A stretch of 64,000 nt of DNA from contig JAKLMB010000005.1 in the NCBI GenBank assembly GCA_022813625.1, positions 992,001 through 1,056,000 of the forward strand, given 5' to 3'. How positions within the stretch are numbered: position 1 is the first letter of the stretch; each line of letters starts with the position of its first letter. This DNA comes from Aaosphaeria pasadenensis. Its lineage: Eukaryota; Ascomycota; Dothideomycetes; Pleosporales. Below the pieces are notes generated by a model that saw only the letters and a list, made by a program, of their open reading frames with translations, was not told where the DNA came from and made no database searches. Below, in pieces: positions 34,801 through 45,101 of this stretch. Position numbers and translations under genes: made by a program.

Positions 34801-36506
34801 AATTCTGTCTATCTGTCCTAGATAAACGAAAAAATCGCCCGTATCTAATGAGTACCCGCTGCCCAGTATCTAGTTCGCAGTGCCAGCCCCGTTTCACATA
34901 ATCTCTCACGTATCATCACCGGCAATTCACCGGCATCACCAAGAAATGTAAAATCACTCATACCCACACCACCCTCCTCGTTAAATATTCTCCGACGTTA
35001 TCTGGAAGAAGAAGGCAAAGAGTCACACGTGTACAGTAATTACTAGACAAGAAGACGAAGGGCATTGAGAAAAAACCACGCTTTGAGATCCACAATGCGC
35101 GGAGGGGCGCAGTGCGTGCGTGCGTGGATTGTTTGCGGTTTTGCCCCCCATCAATCTTCCCTTCTCGGATCATCGTCTCCTCCGTCTTTACGACTTGGTG
35201 TAATGTAGTAAGGTATAGGTAAATGTCTAGTTCGTGAGTGAATTATGATTTCAATCTTCGGCGATGTTGTTCGAAAGAAGGAATTGAGCCATTTGATAAG
35301 CTTCTTTTCTTTTCTTTTCTTTTCTTTTCTTTTCTTCTGATGTCCGTAATTAGTCGCTTCAAGATGATGTAGTAAATGCCTCGTTTCTTGTTGATAGAAT
35401 CCATTCATGTCCCATGGATCTGGAAAAGTTGAACATTCCTTGATCAATACCTACTCCTAGCAAGAAATCCCCTACTAGAGATTCTTCAAAACAACGTGGT
35501 GGAGACGAGTTGCGCCATTGGACCCCGTTATCTATCAACAACCACCGCGCGCGTATAGAAATCCGGGGTAGATCGTCGCCATCACACCGCTTGCCTGTAG
35601 TCTATGGTAGAATACCAAAACCGAGAAAAAGAAACATATATGTAAGTAGGTACGATGGCCGATCACGTCGTATCCAGCAACCCCACGCGGGCTGATTCTG
35701 ATGCGAGCTTCCTTACCGAGCGCCATAATCAATGAGGCCCTCAGGCACGACCATCATCTCCTATCTGACGTCTGTGACCTCGGTGCTTATTTCCAGTGTA
35801 TAGCGGATGAGCACGTGCAGAGAAGTGATGCCGAGAAGGAGAGTTCTAGTGTTTACGGGGATGATATTTTTCTCAGACTATTTTTCGAGGGGTTGTTTTT
35901 ATTTTACTTTATGTGTCGGGGATAGATTGAAACAGATGAAAGGTATAGAGTATCCAGAGAGGACATCTTTTGGGTGAAAGGAAATGTACTGTCCCGTCCC
36001 TGCATCGTGCAGGTCTCGTTGGCTCCTCCATCTGTGAATTGCCGGCCCTTTTTTTTTTCTCTCCTCCCTCCGACACAGCCTGTCCGCCACTGCCGACCCG
36101 ACCCGCGCACGGCGAAATAAGAAACATCTCATCACCGAAGTGATAGTGCATGCAAGTAGTTGCAGTCTGATTTGCATTGAAACATCCACCACATGCGTCA
36201 CGTCTGGGCCCGGGCGTCGCTGTATCGCCATTTTCCATTCTGACAAAAGCCCGCTTTCATTCCACGAGATCGCACTGGTCTCAAGTGGTCACACCAGAAA
36301 TCCGAAAGGTCAACGCCGAATATGCAAGGATGGTCGTCCAGGTATCCTGACCATCTCAAAAAACATATGAAAAAGGTACAAAGTGAAGATACTAGAGAGG
36401 AAAAAATCGCATTTACACAGGGAAGAAAAGGAAGTATGGGGTTGGTGGGGTCCACAAACGCCAGGTGAATGCACAGAAAACCCTCCGCCTGATTCCCATC
36501 GTATCA
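31812..36506. other. 4.7-kb gene-free region
   Basis: The longest non-coding stretch of the window. Many small ORFs occur on both strands (for example 33134-33445, 34247-34801, 35899-36246), but they are low-complexity, lack splice-supported extensions and show no domain. It contains a (TTTTC)6 repeat and many pyrimidine-rich tracts. It could hold long leaders, a long non-coding RNA or regulatory DNA of the small conserved gene. Confidence 0.5.
35305..35334. repeat. (TTTTC)6 microsatellite
   Basis: Six perfect TTTTC units, flanked by related CTTC/TTCT sequence, within the long gene-free region. Confidence 0.9.
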
Positions 36507-39062
36507 TCATAGATCGTCGTCGAGGTCAATGGCGTCGGGATTGGCCGGTGGGGCTTGTTCAACTGGTTTGATGTTTCCGCCCTGGGGACCGGTACTGGCG
36601 GCGACGAAACCTTGAGGTGCTCTTGCCTGTCGCTCGAGCGCGGCCATCGCGTCATCGTCGTGGGCGTCAGCGTCTCCATTTTGTTGTGCTCTCGAAATGG
36701 CTTGAGAGGCGATAAAGTTGACATCGGTACTAATCATGGTTAGCAGCTTACTACAAAGTCGGATTAGAGAGGGGACATACTTGTACTGAGCTTGAACACT
36801 TCGCTTGATCCGAAGCATTTCTTTGAAGGTGTCTTCATTGCCGTGCTGAACTTCAAATTGCTCCCACTTCTTCCAGAAATCGGGACTTGTTCTCGGATCG
36901 CAGAACTGACTTGCGTGTCCATAGATAGCTCTTGCTCGATCAATTTCACCCAATCGCCTCTCCATTTCCGCGAACTTGAGGCACATGTCCTTGGCCTCGC
37001 TGTCGGGAAGTGCAGCGATAGCGCGTTCATAAATTGGTCTTGTAGACGTGAGGCCAAAGTTGGAGGCAGACTTAGTGATGTAGAAGTTGAACATCTCTGA
37101 ACGGTCTTCGTCGGCTACGGCGCGGGTGGCACGCTCGTAGATTCGCATGGCGTGTCGAGCAAGACCACGATCCTCCTCGAGCGCGCCGTACATGAGGTAA
37201 AGATGTTTGGCGAATTTGGGAGGGCAACCTTCCACGGCCTGCTCAAAGAGATCCCTCAACCGCTCCATGCCAATCTTGCGGTCGACGGCCTTGGTAAGGT
37301 AAAGATTCCATATTTCGAAAGCGACAGGATAGCTGAAAAGGTCCAGGCCACGCTCGTATACTTTGAATGAGTCCTCGTAGTACTGGTTCTCCTCGAGCAA
37401 GTTGGCATAATTCACAACAGTCTGTGGTGTGGCGATGCGAAGTTCAAATATCCGCTCGTACACCTTCTTCGTCTCATCCAGCGTACTAACACTCTCCACA
37501 AGGTCGACATAGAAACTCCACAATTTCCAACTCTTATGTACACGCTGTTGGGGGCTTAGGGAGTCGTCGAAGTAGTCGACGGTGGATCGTTTCGGTGCCT
37601 GTGTAGATTTGGCCATAATTTCCACTGCTTTGTCGAAGTTTTCATTGCGCAGTTCCATCTCGGCCCATTCACACCACATCTCCGCCAATTCTGAGACTGA
37701 TTTGAATGGGACCTTCACAGCTTTTTCCATGATGACGCGAGCGTTGTTGAGGTCGCCGGCGCTTTCGTAGAACTTAGCGTAGTTGGTCCACAACTGATAG
37801 AAGTTACCAGTTGCCTTCTTGGGGTTGATGGAGGCGATGGCATCGGTATATGTCTGAACGACTTCTTTCTTATTGTCTCCCCATAGAGCAACACGCTTCT
37901 CCCATTCAATTACGTTGTGTGGATTCTGACGCAACAGAACATCGTTCAGAAGGAACGGCCTCCGCTGCATCAGGGATTCGAATCGCGACATACGAATGTC
38001 CAAGTCAGCATCAGCAGCGTCATCGATCTTTCCTTTGTCAGAACGGACGGCAGCGTCCTGCAGTTTGATGCTGATCAAAGTTTCCTCGGCTTCGACGTAT
38101 GTGTCGAAGACGACGGAGAAATCTCGGACGGTCATCACAGTTGTGATGCCCTCTTCGAAGACGTCTCTGGCCTTCTCGTACTCGCCCTTGTGCATCCAGT
38201 AACGAGCGAGACCGACCCACAAGACTCCTCGTTGATCAGGGAACCTGGTGATGCCGCTTCGGATGATCTTCTCGACATCTATGCCGCTATCGTCGCCGGT
38301 TTCGATCTCCTTGGCATGATCGATCATTAGATCGACCAATTCGGTGAAGAAATTGAAGGGTCCCTTCGCTTCCTTGCTCTTGAACCGGGGATTGTTGATG
38401 ATTTCCAGATACTTCTTGACGGCTTCTGTGTATTTGCGCATGTCTTTAAGTAGCTCGATGAATTCTTCCGCGTTTTCGGGGTGAATCTGCATATATCTCC
38501 GCCAGATCTTAACCGCCGTTTCCCCCGACGCGGAACTCGCGAACGGTCGATAGAGGGCCCAGATTCTGTAGTGTTGGGTGAGAGGAAGAGCACGAAGCGC
38601 GCGATCGAACGTCCGTCGTGTGGTTGTAACGAGGGGCTGTTGCATGAGGAACGCGAGATATTTTTCCCAAAGCGCGGGCATCTTGTTGAGCAAGATCAGG
38701 GACCGTTCGAACAAAGCGTTGACCTTGATGTAATGCGGCGCGTACTTTGCAGGATTCTTCTTCTCGAGATGCTTCGTACGAAGCTCGAGGTACAGCTTCC
38801 AGAGCTTGTACGAGCGCGGGAGGGTATTGCAGGCGCGTTCAAGTACGAATGCCTGCTCGAGGACGGTTCCTCGCGACTTTTTGAAGCTGTAGTACTCGAG
38901 CCATGGCTTGACGCTCCCAGGATTCCGCTGGATATCCTGCTCGTAGACGACATCCTGGTCTGTAATGAGGAAGAGGTCGGTTGGACGGTCCATTTTCTCG
39001 GCATTCCGTTTACTGGGTCGCGCGAGGCTCGCCGTGACGGTGCGAATGAGCTCCCCAGGCAT
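36507..39062 (-). CDS. SYF1: Pre-mRNA-splicing factor Syf1 (HAT-repeat protein, NineTeen complex)
   Basis: Exons 39062-36781 and 36729-36507 give 834 residues, the usual size. Syf1 (human XAB2) is a scaffold of the NineTeen/Prp19-associated complex in the active spliceosome. The protein is an array of HAT/TPR-like helical repeats with W..Y and P..W motifs, such as SVKPWLEYYSFKKSRG, LWKLYLELR, IWALYRPFA, and YQLWTNYAKFYESAGD. The acidic end is AIDLDDDL. The 51-nt intron (GTATGT...GCTAAC...TTAG) contains no stop and keeps frame, but removing it gives the family-like QYNTDVNFIASQ. The open frame continues upstream to a GTG at 39089; the first ATG is at 39062. A start at MDRPTDLF would also be possible. 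Confidence 0.94.
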   Translation of the reverse strand: MPGELIRTVTASLARPSKRNAEKMDRPTDLFLITDQDVVYEQDIQRNPGSVKPWLEYYSFKKSRGTVLEQAFVLERACNTLPRSYKLWKLYLELRTKHLEKKNPAKYAPHYIKVNALFERSLILLNKMPALWEKYLAFLMQQPLVTTTRRTFDRALRALPLTQHYRIWALYRPFASSASGETAVKIWRRYMQIHPENAEEFIELLKDMRKYTEAVKKYLEIINNPRFKSKEAKGPFNFFTELVDLMIDHAKEIETGDDSGIDVEKIIRSGITRFPDQRGVLWVGLARYWMHKGEYEKARDVFEEGITTVMTVRDFSVVFDTYVEAEETLISIKLQDAAVRSDKGKIDDAADADLDIRMSRFESLMQRRPFLLNDVLLRQNPHNVIEWEKRVALWGDNKKEVVQTYTDAIASINPKKATGNFYQLWTNYAKFYESAGDLNNARVIMEKAVKVPFKSVSELAEMWCEWAEMELRNENFDKAVEIMAKSTQAPKRSTVDYFDDSLSPQQRVHKSWKLWSFYVDLVESVSTLDETKKVYERIFELRIATPQTVVNYANLLEENQYYEDSFKVYERGLDLFSYPVAFEIWNLYLTKAVDRKIGMERLRDLFEQAVEGCPPKFAKHLYLMYGALEEDRGLARHAMRIYERATRAVADEDRSEMFNFYITKSASNFGLTSTRPIYERAIAALPDSEAKDMCLKFAEMERRLGEIDRARAIYGHASQFCDPRTSPDFWKKWEQFEVQHGNEDTFKEMLRIKRSVQAQYKYVPSLIRLCSKLLTMISTDVNFIASQAISRAQQNGDADAHDDDAMAALERQARAPQGFVAASTGPQGGNIKPVEQAPPANPDAIDLDDDL

Positions 39063-39805
39063 TGTTGCGCGGGTGCCCGCGGTGGGCACGAGAATCCAGG
39101 TGGTGATCGATGGAGGATGAGGATCGAAAGGCGGACGGCTGGGAGAAGAAGTCGAGGTAAAAAGAGATGGGAGCGAAACTGTACGACTTGGTTATCCGGG
39201 ACTGGCGGTCACGGTGCGACTGGCCAATGAGGGGAGCTCAAATCATTAGCGTGGACCCACAGCAAACACTGGCACGACTGGCGCCACCAAAAGAGACACG
39301 AAGGCAGCGGGTAAGAAAAGTGGCCCGTGCATAGCATATTGTCTCTAAGCCCGATCAGGAATGGTCGTATTACCAAGTAACTCCCGCTTCGAAGCTCTGA
39401 CGACGGCAGAAGAAACGACGACGTACGGCCATGCATGCGTGCAGTTGTTACGGGTAATACCATCACTTACCACCACCTCTCAACCCCTCGTATCTGTGTC
39501 CTGTAGGTAACCTGACCCGACTACCTGTGGATGAGCTCAGTCGCGTGGAAACCCGCCTAAAGCTACCTACCTACCTACCTACCTACCTACCATATCTCGG
39601 CCATCATCAACTAACTAGCCAACCAAGCCCAGCCCCAGCCCAGAGAGACACATTCACTATCAATAGAAACACTCTTCTCTCCTACTGGCTGACGGCAACA
39701 GCCCCAACCATCCACGCCCCTGCTTCATCTTCCACTTTGTTCCACCGTTGCTTTCTCGAACTCTTCCAGTGATCCCACCATCGGCCCAGTCTTGCGCGTC
39801 TTGCA
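39063..39805. other. Divergent promoter between SYF1 and VMA8
   Basis: 743 bp. It includes a (CTAC)7 tract. Plus-strand ORFs through this tract are low-complexity and not supported. Confidence 0.6.
39563..39590. repeat. (CTAC)7 microsatellite
   Basis: Seven perfect CTAC units about 215 bp upstream of the VMA8 start, probably in the promoter or 5' leader. Confidence 0.92.
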
Positions 39806-40825
39806 ATGTCTGGCAGCGGGGTACGTTTCGAAGCTGTCCTCGCTATGCGGCAGATGTCCGACCCGACCACTAACACCACCATCAGGCGAGGGAAGCCGTC
39901 TTCCCCACGCGGCAATCGCTGGGTTTGATGAAGAGCAAGCTCAAGGGTGCTCAGATCGGCCATGACTTACTGAAGCGAAAGAGTGAGGCCCTCACAAAGT
40001 ATGCTTCCCATCCATATCTCCTCTTTGAAGCTTCCGCTGACCTTTCGCCTTCCTTTCCAGACGTTTCCGAGGTGCGCCCTATTGTCTACCTGTCCTCCAC
40101 CTGTGCCTATTGAGCTGAAACAATGTTTAGAAATAACTCGCCGCATCGATGAGGCGAAGCGAAAGATGGGCAGGGTCATGCAGATCGCTGCATTTTCCCT
40201 TGCTGAGGTCACTTATGCCGTAGGCGGTGACATCGGATACCAAGTCCAGGAATCCGCAAAACAGGCACGGTTCCGTGTACGCACCAAGCAAGAGAACGTA
40301 TCGGGTGTCTTCCTGCCACAATTCGAGAGCTTCACCGTCGAAAGCAATAATGATTTCGGCTTGACTGGTCTCGGAAAGGGAGGTCAACAAGTGCAGAGGT
40401 CGCGGGAAACATATGCGAGAGCAGTGGAGACACTGGTGGAATTGGCCAGTCTCCAAACTGCCTTCGTCATTCTTGACGAGGTCATCAAGGTCGTCAATCG
40501 TCGAGTCAATGCCATGTACGACTCCACCGAGTGCATTTATTTGAGTACGTTTAATGCTAATTGATTCAGCGAGCATGTCATCATACCCCGAACCGAGAAC
40601 ACCATCAAATATATTAACTCGGAACTCGACGAACTCGATCGTGAAGAGTTCTACCGCTTGAAGAAGGTCTCTGGAAAGAAACAAAGAGATGCTGCCGCGG
40701 ATGAGTTGGAGAGAAGTTCAGCAAAAGAGAACAAACCAGAGGAAGAGAAGCATAACCTAGCTGAGGAGGCCGCCGAATCACAAGACTTGCTAGGAGATAA
40801 GGACAACGAGGACGTAATCTTTTAA
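39806..40825 (+). CDS. VMA8: V-type ATPase V1 subunit D
   Basis: Five exons (39806-39820, 39886-39998, 40061-40071, 40131-40515, 40570-40825) give 259 residues. The third exon is only 11 nt and encodes the RFR of KRFREITRRIDEAKRKM. Subunit D is the central rotor stalk of the V1 sector, turning inside the A3B3 ring to couple ATP hydrolysis to proton pumping at vacuole and endosome membranes. Signature segments: ARE-AVFPTRQSLGLMK; MKSKLKGAQIGHDLLKRKS; AVGGDIGYQVQESAKQA; and after intron 4 the highly conserved IEHVIIPRTENTIKYINSE. It is mostly long helices forming a coiled coil. The C-terminal tail is acidic and variable. All introns (54-65 nt) have branch sites and join in frame. Confidence 0.95.
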
Positions 40826-41297
40826 GGGAAAGGAACGATGTTGATCTAAGACAGACGGAGAAAGACTGTACCATACCTACGCTATTTGAATTTCCAATCC
40901 GACGGCCATGTCGTCACTCAATATCTTCAAGCACAAGTGCCTCCGACCTTGACATTGCTAGAGACTTCATCATCTTACTGTTTCGCCTGTCACCTGCGCA
41001 GAGCTTCCTCATAAGCTTCCGCAATAACATACACTTCCCCAAAGTCTTCATCGTAGGGCTAAAAAGGCTAGCACAGGCACGGTCATCGTCAATTGCGAGA
41101 TTGATATCAAAGTGGGGTTGGTATTGCTACTACCAAAATGAGGATCATACTGTAGACTCTTAAATCCTAGCTGGGACCTTTGGTCTTTGTTCCTGGTACG
41201 TGATGATGCAGTCAAATCAAGGTTTCATCCTTGGGCCCCTGCATAGGCCTGTTCTATGCCGCAGCGACTTCATACGCTGTGGTCTGCATTAATGCGC
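40826..41297. other. Convergent 3' region of VMA8 and the RRM protein gene
   Basis: 472 bp spacer. The plus-strand ORFs starting near 41256 are antisense to the RRM gene and are not genes. Confidence 0.6.
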
Positions 41298-42211
41298 CTA
41301 CTGGCGTTGATAAGTGACCTTCATGATCTTGCCCTCCGCACCAACAGGCTTGTTGGCCATAGCCTCCTTAGCCGTGATGGCAAATTGTTCATTCTCAAAC
41401 TCTGCAAAACCGACAGCGCGGATCGCGACAAAACGGACTTCCTTAAAGCCTGGGAATGCCTCGAAGATAGCAGTAAGGTCGTCCGCGTCGACATCCTTGG
41501 GGATGTTTTGCAAGAAAAGAACCTTGTTGGGGCGGACGTATTCGTCGGGGATGGCCGCGGCGCCTGTCTTGGGGATGCGAGGCTTGTCGGCGGGATGTGG
41601 GAGTTTCTTCGCTTTGCTGGCTTCTTCGGCGAGTTTCCGTTCTATGGAGTTACTGTCAGCAAGGAGCGATAATTGTGGCTCACGGAGAGATGTACCCTTC
41701 AGAGTGAGACGCTCCCGCTTGTGCTGATCGAGCTGATCACTGGCTTTGCGCTCGATCGTTGCATCGCTATGCGTCTTCGCCATCTGCACCTTCATGCTCT
41801 TCCCGTACAGCTCGAATCCGGTCATCTCCTCGACTGCCTCGAGCGCAGACTTCTGGCTGTCAAAGACAATGAATGCCTGGCCCTTGCGCTTCACGCTTGT
41901 CTTCGCAATGATGTCGACGATTGTACCATAATGGGAAAAGATGGCCCTCAAAGCCTCTTTCAAAGTCTCGACCTTCACGCGCTCCTCAAGATTGTTGACC
42001 TGAAATCATTAGTCCTGCTTCAGCTAGACGCCACGGGGTGCAATGTGAGCGCCAGCTGGGTTAGCTCTTTCACGAACGTACATATATACTATGGCAAGAA
42101 GTTAGCTGGTTGCGCAGAGAGACAAAAGAAGGATGAACAGTACGTCTCAATCGGCACTGGGTATCTGGATGGATCCACTGGTCCTGAGACCACTCCCTCC
42201 ATCTTGTCCAT
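41298..42211 (-). CDS. U1A/U2B''-type snRNP protein with two RRMs
   Basis: Proposed exons 42211-42144, 42088-42082 (7-nt micro-exon), 41999-41684 and 41641-41298 give 244 residues. The joins create ETIYVNNLEERVKVETLKEAL, whose TIYVNNL is the RNP2 motif of the first RRM. RNP1 is RKGQAFIVF. The second RRM starts at VLFLQNIPKDVDADDL and ends with AVGFAEFENEQFA. This two-RRM plan is that of U1A and U2B'', which bind stem-loops of U1 or U2 snRNA; fungi usually have one such protein. The linker is Lys/Arg/Asp-rich. The fourth-exon boundary is uncertain: the 42-nt intron at 41683-41642 has good signals (GTGAGC, CTGAC, TAG), but reading through it is also open and gives 258 residues. Confidence 0.87.
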
Positions 42212-42758
42212 GGTGGGCGGCGAGTGTGGGGTTGTCAAGTGCAGCTGCTACGTCGTCGCGTTCGTTGAATGGACTTTTGGAGTCGGAAGTAGGTGAAGCT
42301 TAGTTCCGACTGCCTGGGCCCACCCAATGCGTACTAGCGGTATGCTGTCACACGTGATTTGTGCACCCATCACAACGTTTCGATAATACACAATGTCATG
42401 GTACCACCTCCATGATTAATGGCTCGGTAGTGAAATGTTGAAAATGCTACGGGAAGACCAAAAGCTTTCATTGGTGCAAATGTCATCAAAAATTGTTCAA
42501 AGCACAAGCCCAGTGCATAGCACCTGCTCTGTTCATTCTTAGTGAACTAAGGTACGGGACAGACCCAACTTATTACTCAGCGTTCCAGCAACCTAGGACC
42601 TTTTTGCAACATTTTGATACAATACTTAACGACCTACGCTGCCACAACCTGGCCAATTTCAATTCTCAACATGGTCTAAAAGTTCAACTTATTGCCCTTG
42701 ACCTTGTGATTGCTTACCCTCCAACACAAAAGAGAGTAATTCGGGCACTCGCAAAAAT
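42212..42758. other. Divergent promoter between the RRM gene and the MFS transporter
   Basis: 547 bp, AT-rich towards the transporter. The 89-codon ORF ending at 42762 is not supported. Confidence 0.55.
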
Positions 42759-44249
42759 ATGACGGATCAACAATCGTCTTCGGACGTTGCATCTAACGGC
42801 AGCTTACTACACAGCACGGATTCCTGTCATTCGAATGCTCCAATTGGTCTGAAATGGCGATCAAGTACTCTGTTCATCTGCCTAACAGTGGGAATCGGAG
42901 CATTTACGGATATGTTCCTCTATGGTCTCATCGTACCCGTACTCCCGTTCATGCTCCAGGACCGCGTCAAACTTCCCGAGTCTGAGATTCAAACCACGAT
43001 ATCTAATCTACTAGCGATCTATGCGGCAGCATCATGTGTAGCATCACCTCTTGCTGGTGTGATGGCAGATCGATTTGCTTCCTCTCGGCAATTCCCTTTC
43101 CTGATCGGTCTGATCTTGCTACTGGCATCCACTGTTCTTCTTGCCTTGGGGAGTTCCATTCCGGTATTGGCCCTTGCACGAGCTCTTCAAGGTGCATCGG
43201 GTGGATTCGTCTGGACGATCGGTTTAGCACTACTCATTGAGACAGTCGGACAGGAGAATCTTGGAAAAGCGCTTGGAACAGTCTTCAGCTTCTGTTCAGT
43301 AGCGGGACTTTTTGCGCCGTTGGTCGGTGGCATTCTCTATGCGAAATCTGGATATTTTGGGGTTTTTGGTCTCGGGATCGCTTTCATCGCCATCGATTTC
43401 TTCATGCGGATCTTCATGATCGAGAAGAAGCAGGCAGAAAAATATATCACTCCCTGTGATTGGACTGGTTCATCAAACGATATCGCCGACGAGAACACGC
43501 CTCTCCTAGGAAGCTCATCTACCTCCGATTGCAACAGTAGATACCGCCTTCCAGAACCAGCGTCTCGGATCACAAAGGAATTTCCCATTCTGTTGCTCCT
43601 CCATTATCCAGCCCTAGTCACCGCCTTCTTCATTGGCCTCATCCAGGCGTTATTGCTAGGCGCATACGACGCGACCGTCCCACTTGTCGCTTCTTCCTTC
43701 TACGGATTCGACAGCCTCAAGGTAGGCCTACTTTTCCTGCCACTCGGTGGGTCGGACTTTTTCCTCGGACCCGTTTTCGGGTGGTGTGTGGATCGCTGGG
43801 GCACTAGGATCATCGCAGTGATCGGTTTCACCTTTCTCATCCCCGCGCTTGCCCTCCTCCGACTCACCGAAGTCGTAACGGAGATCGATCTCGGCCGCCA
43901 GATCGCCATGTATGCAGGTTTACTTGCACTCAACGGCATTGGACTCGCCATGATCGGCCCCGTCTCGATGGTCGAGTCCGGCAACATCATCGACAAGTAT
44001 TACAAGGCGAACACGGAACTATTTGGCGGCCGAGCGCCATACGCACAGCTTTATGGCATCAGCAGCATGATGTGGTGTCTAGGCTTGACCGTGGGCCCGC
44101 TCATGGCTGGCGCACTGAAGGAAAAGATTGGGTACGGAAACATGAACGCTGTCCTTGCAGGAATCTGCGGGTTCACGGCGATTCTCTCAGGTATCTTTCT
44201 GCGAGGTAGAGGGAAGGCGAAGCGCGCAGCTGTTGAAGATGACTACTAG
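42759..44249 (+). CDS. Major facilitator superfamily transporter (DHA1 / vesicular-amine-type)
   Basis: Single exon, 496 residues, ATG at 42759. Twelve hydrophobic segments in two blocks of six are visible. The first helices carry FTDMFLYGLIVPVLPFM, loop 2-3 has AGVMADRF (GxxxDRx-type), and helix 5 has GLFAPLVGGILYAKSGYFG, the DHA1 motif C region. A Ser/Asp-rich central loop (about 225-270) contains ENTPLLGSS, a dileucine-like sequence that may direct it to an internal membrane. The second half begins FIGLIQALLLGAYDATVPL. The pattern resembles fungal relatives of vesicular monoamine transporters, commonly linked to drug or metabolite export by proton antiport. The substrate is unknown. It has no obvious pathway neighbours. 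Confidence 0.88.
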   Translation: MTDQQSSSDVASNGSLLHSTDSCHSNAPIGLKWRSSTLFICLTVGIGAFTDMFLYGLIVPVLPFMLQDRVKLPESEIQTTISNLLAIYAAASCVASPLAGVMADRFASSRQFPFLIGLILLLASTVLLALGSSIPVLALARALQGASGGFVWTIGLALLIETVGQENLGKALGTVFSFCSVAGLFAPLVGGILYAKSGYFGVFGLGIAFIAIDFFMRIFMIEKKQAEKYITPCDWTGSSNDIADENTPLLGSSSTSDCNSRYRLPEPASRITKEFPILLLLHYPALVTAFFIGLIQALLLGAYDATVPLVASSFYGFDSLKVGLLFLPLGGSDFFLGPVFGWCVDRWGTRIIAVIGFTFLIPALALLRLTEVVTEIDLGRQIAMYAGLLALNGIGLAMIGPVSMVESGNIIDKYYKANTELFGGRAPYAQLYGISSMMWCLGLTVGPLMAGALKEKIGYGNMNAVLAGICGFTAILSGIFLRGRGKAKRAAVEDDY

Positions 44250-45101
44250 ACGTGGCATCTTCGTTGTTGACCAAAATGCTTGACAGGCGTTTGTCGTTCA
44301 CATTGGCGCACCCCAGCTATCATCGATTCTTCCACACCACTCCAAAAATTATTATACCCTTACTATGCTATCAGTTACCAATTAATTCTAATCACTTAAT
44401 TCCCTCCCAATACCTACAAGCTGAAACAAAAAACACGTGAAGAATTTTGACTAAATACGTCCGCCGCCTTTCCTCCGCCCTTCCACTCTCCCCCAACATC
44501 AGCAACCCTTGCATCCCCCCCATCTCCCATGTTCGCATTATTCTTTCATCAAGTACAAATAATCAAATATTCATACCACATCTCAAGGAAAGTAGCAAAT
44601 ACCAATAAGCAACATTATATGCCAACTTCAAATTACCCCCTGTGGGGTGAGTGCGTTGCCCGGTCATTAGTTTGGCCCCTTTCCTTTTTGCTTGGACGTG
44701 AAGGGCGGTGCGCTCAGGGGAGGGGGGTTCGAGTACGGTTTGTGGATGCTTTTTGGATTCTTTTTGGATTCTTTTTGGATTCCATTTTTGCATGCGAGAG
44801 TAATGCCATTTTGACTTTTGGTTATTATGGTGGGAATGGATTTATTTACTAGGTGAGTTTGGTGGCAGTGGGGTGAATATCATCTCACAAGTTGTTCGAA
44901 GGACATTTGATGTCATGTCATTATCATGTCTACGTAAAACCCATCCCAATCTCTTGTCCGAGAAACGTTGTCATGATGTGCTCGAAGTTCTAGCATGGTA
45001 TAGTCCCTTGGCCCCCTTGACTGCAAAGTTCGTCGAGGTAGTGTCCATCCAACCCCTGATAGCCAACTCGACGTCTGCACTTGAACACTCATCTCATATA
45101 C
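44250..45101. other. Convergent 3' region between the MFS transporter and the Dicer-like gene
   Basis: 852 bp with no credible coding frame. It contains an 11-bp minisatellite. Confidence 0.55.
44749..44781. repeat. 11-bp minisatellite, three perfect copies
   Basis: The unit CTTTTTGGATT is repeated three times in tandem without a mismatch. Confidence 0.9.

Noticed and set aside
34247..34801. 184-codon plus-strand ORF in the gene-free region
   Set aside because: Ser/Pro/His-rich low complexity and no domain; likely chance ORF in pyrimidine-rich DNA.
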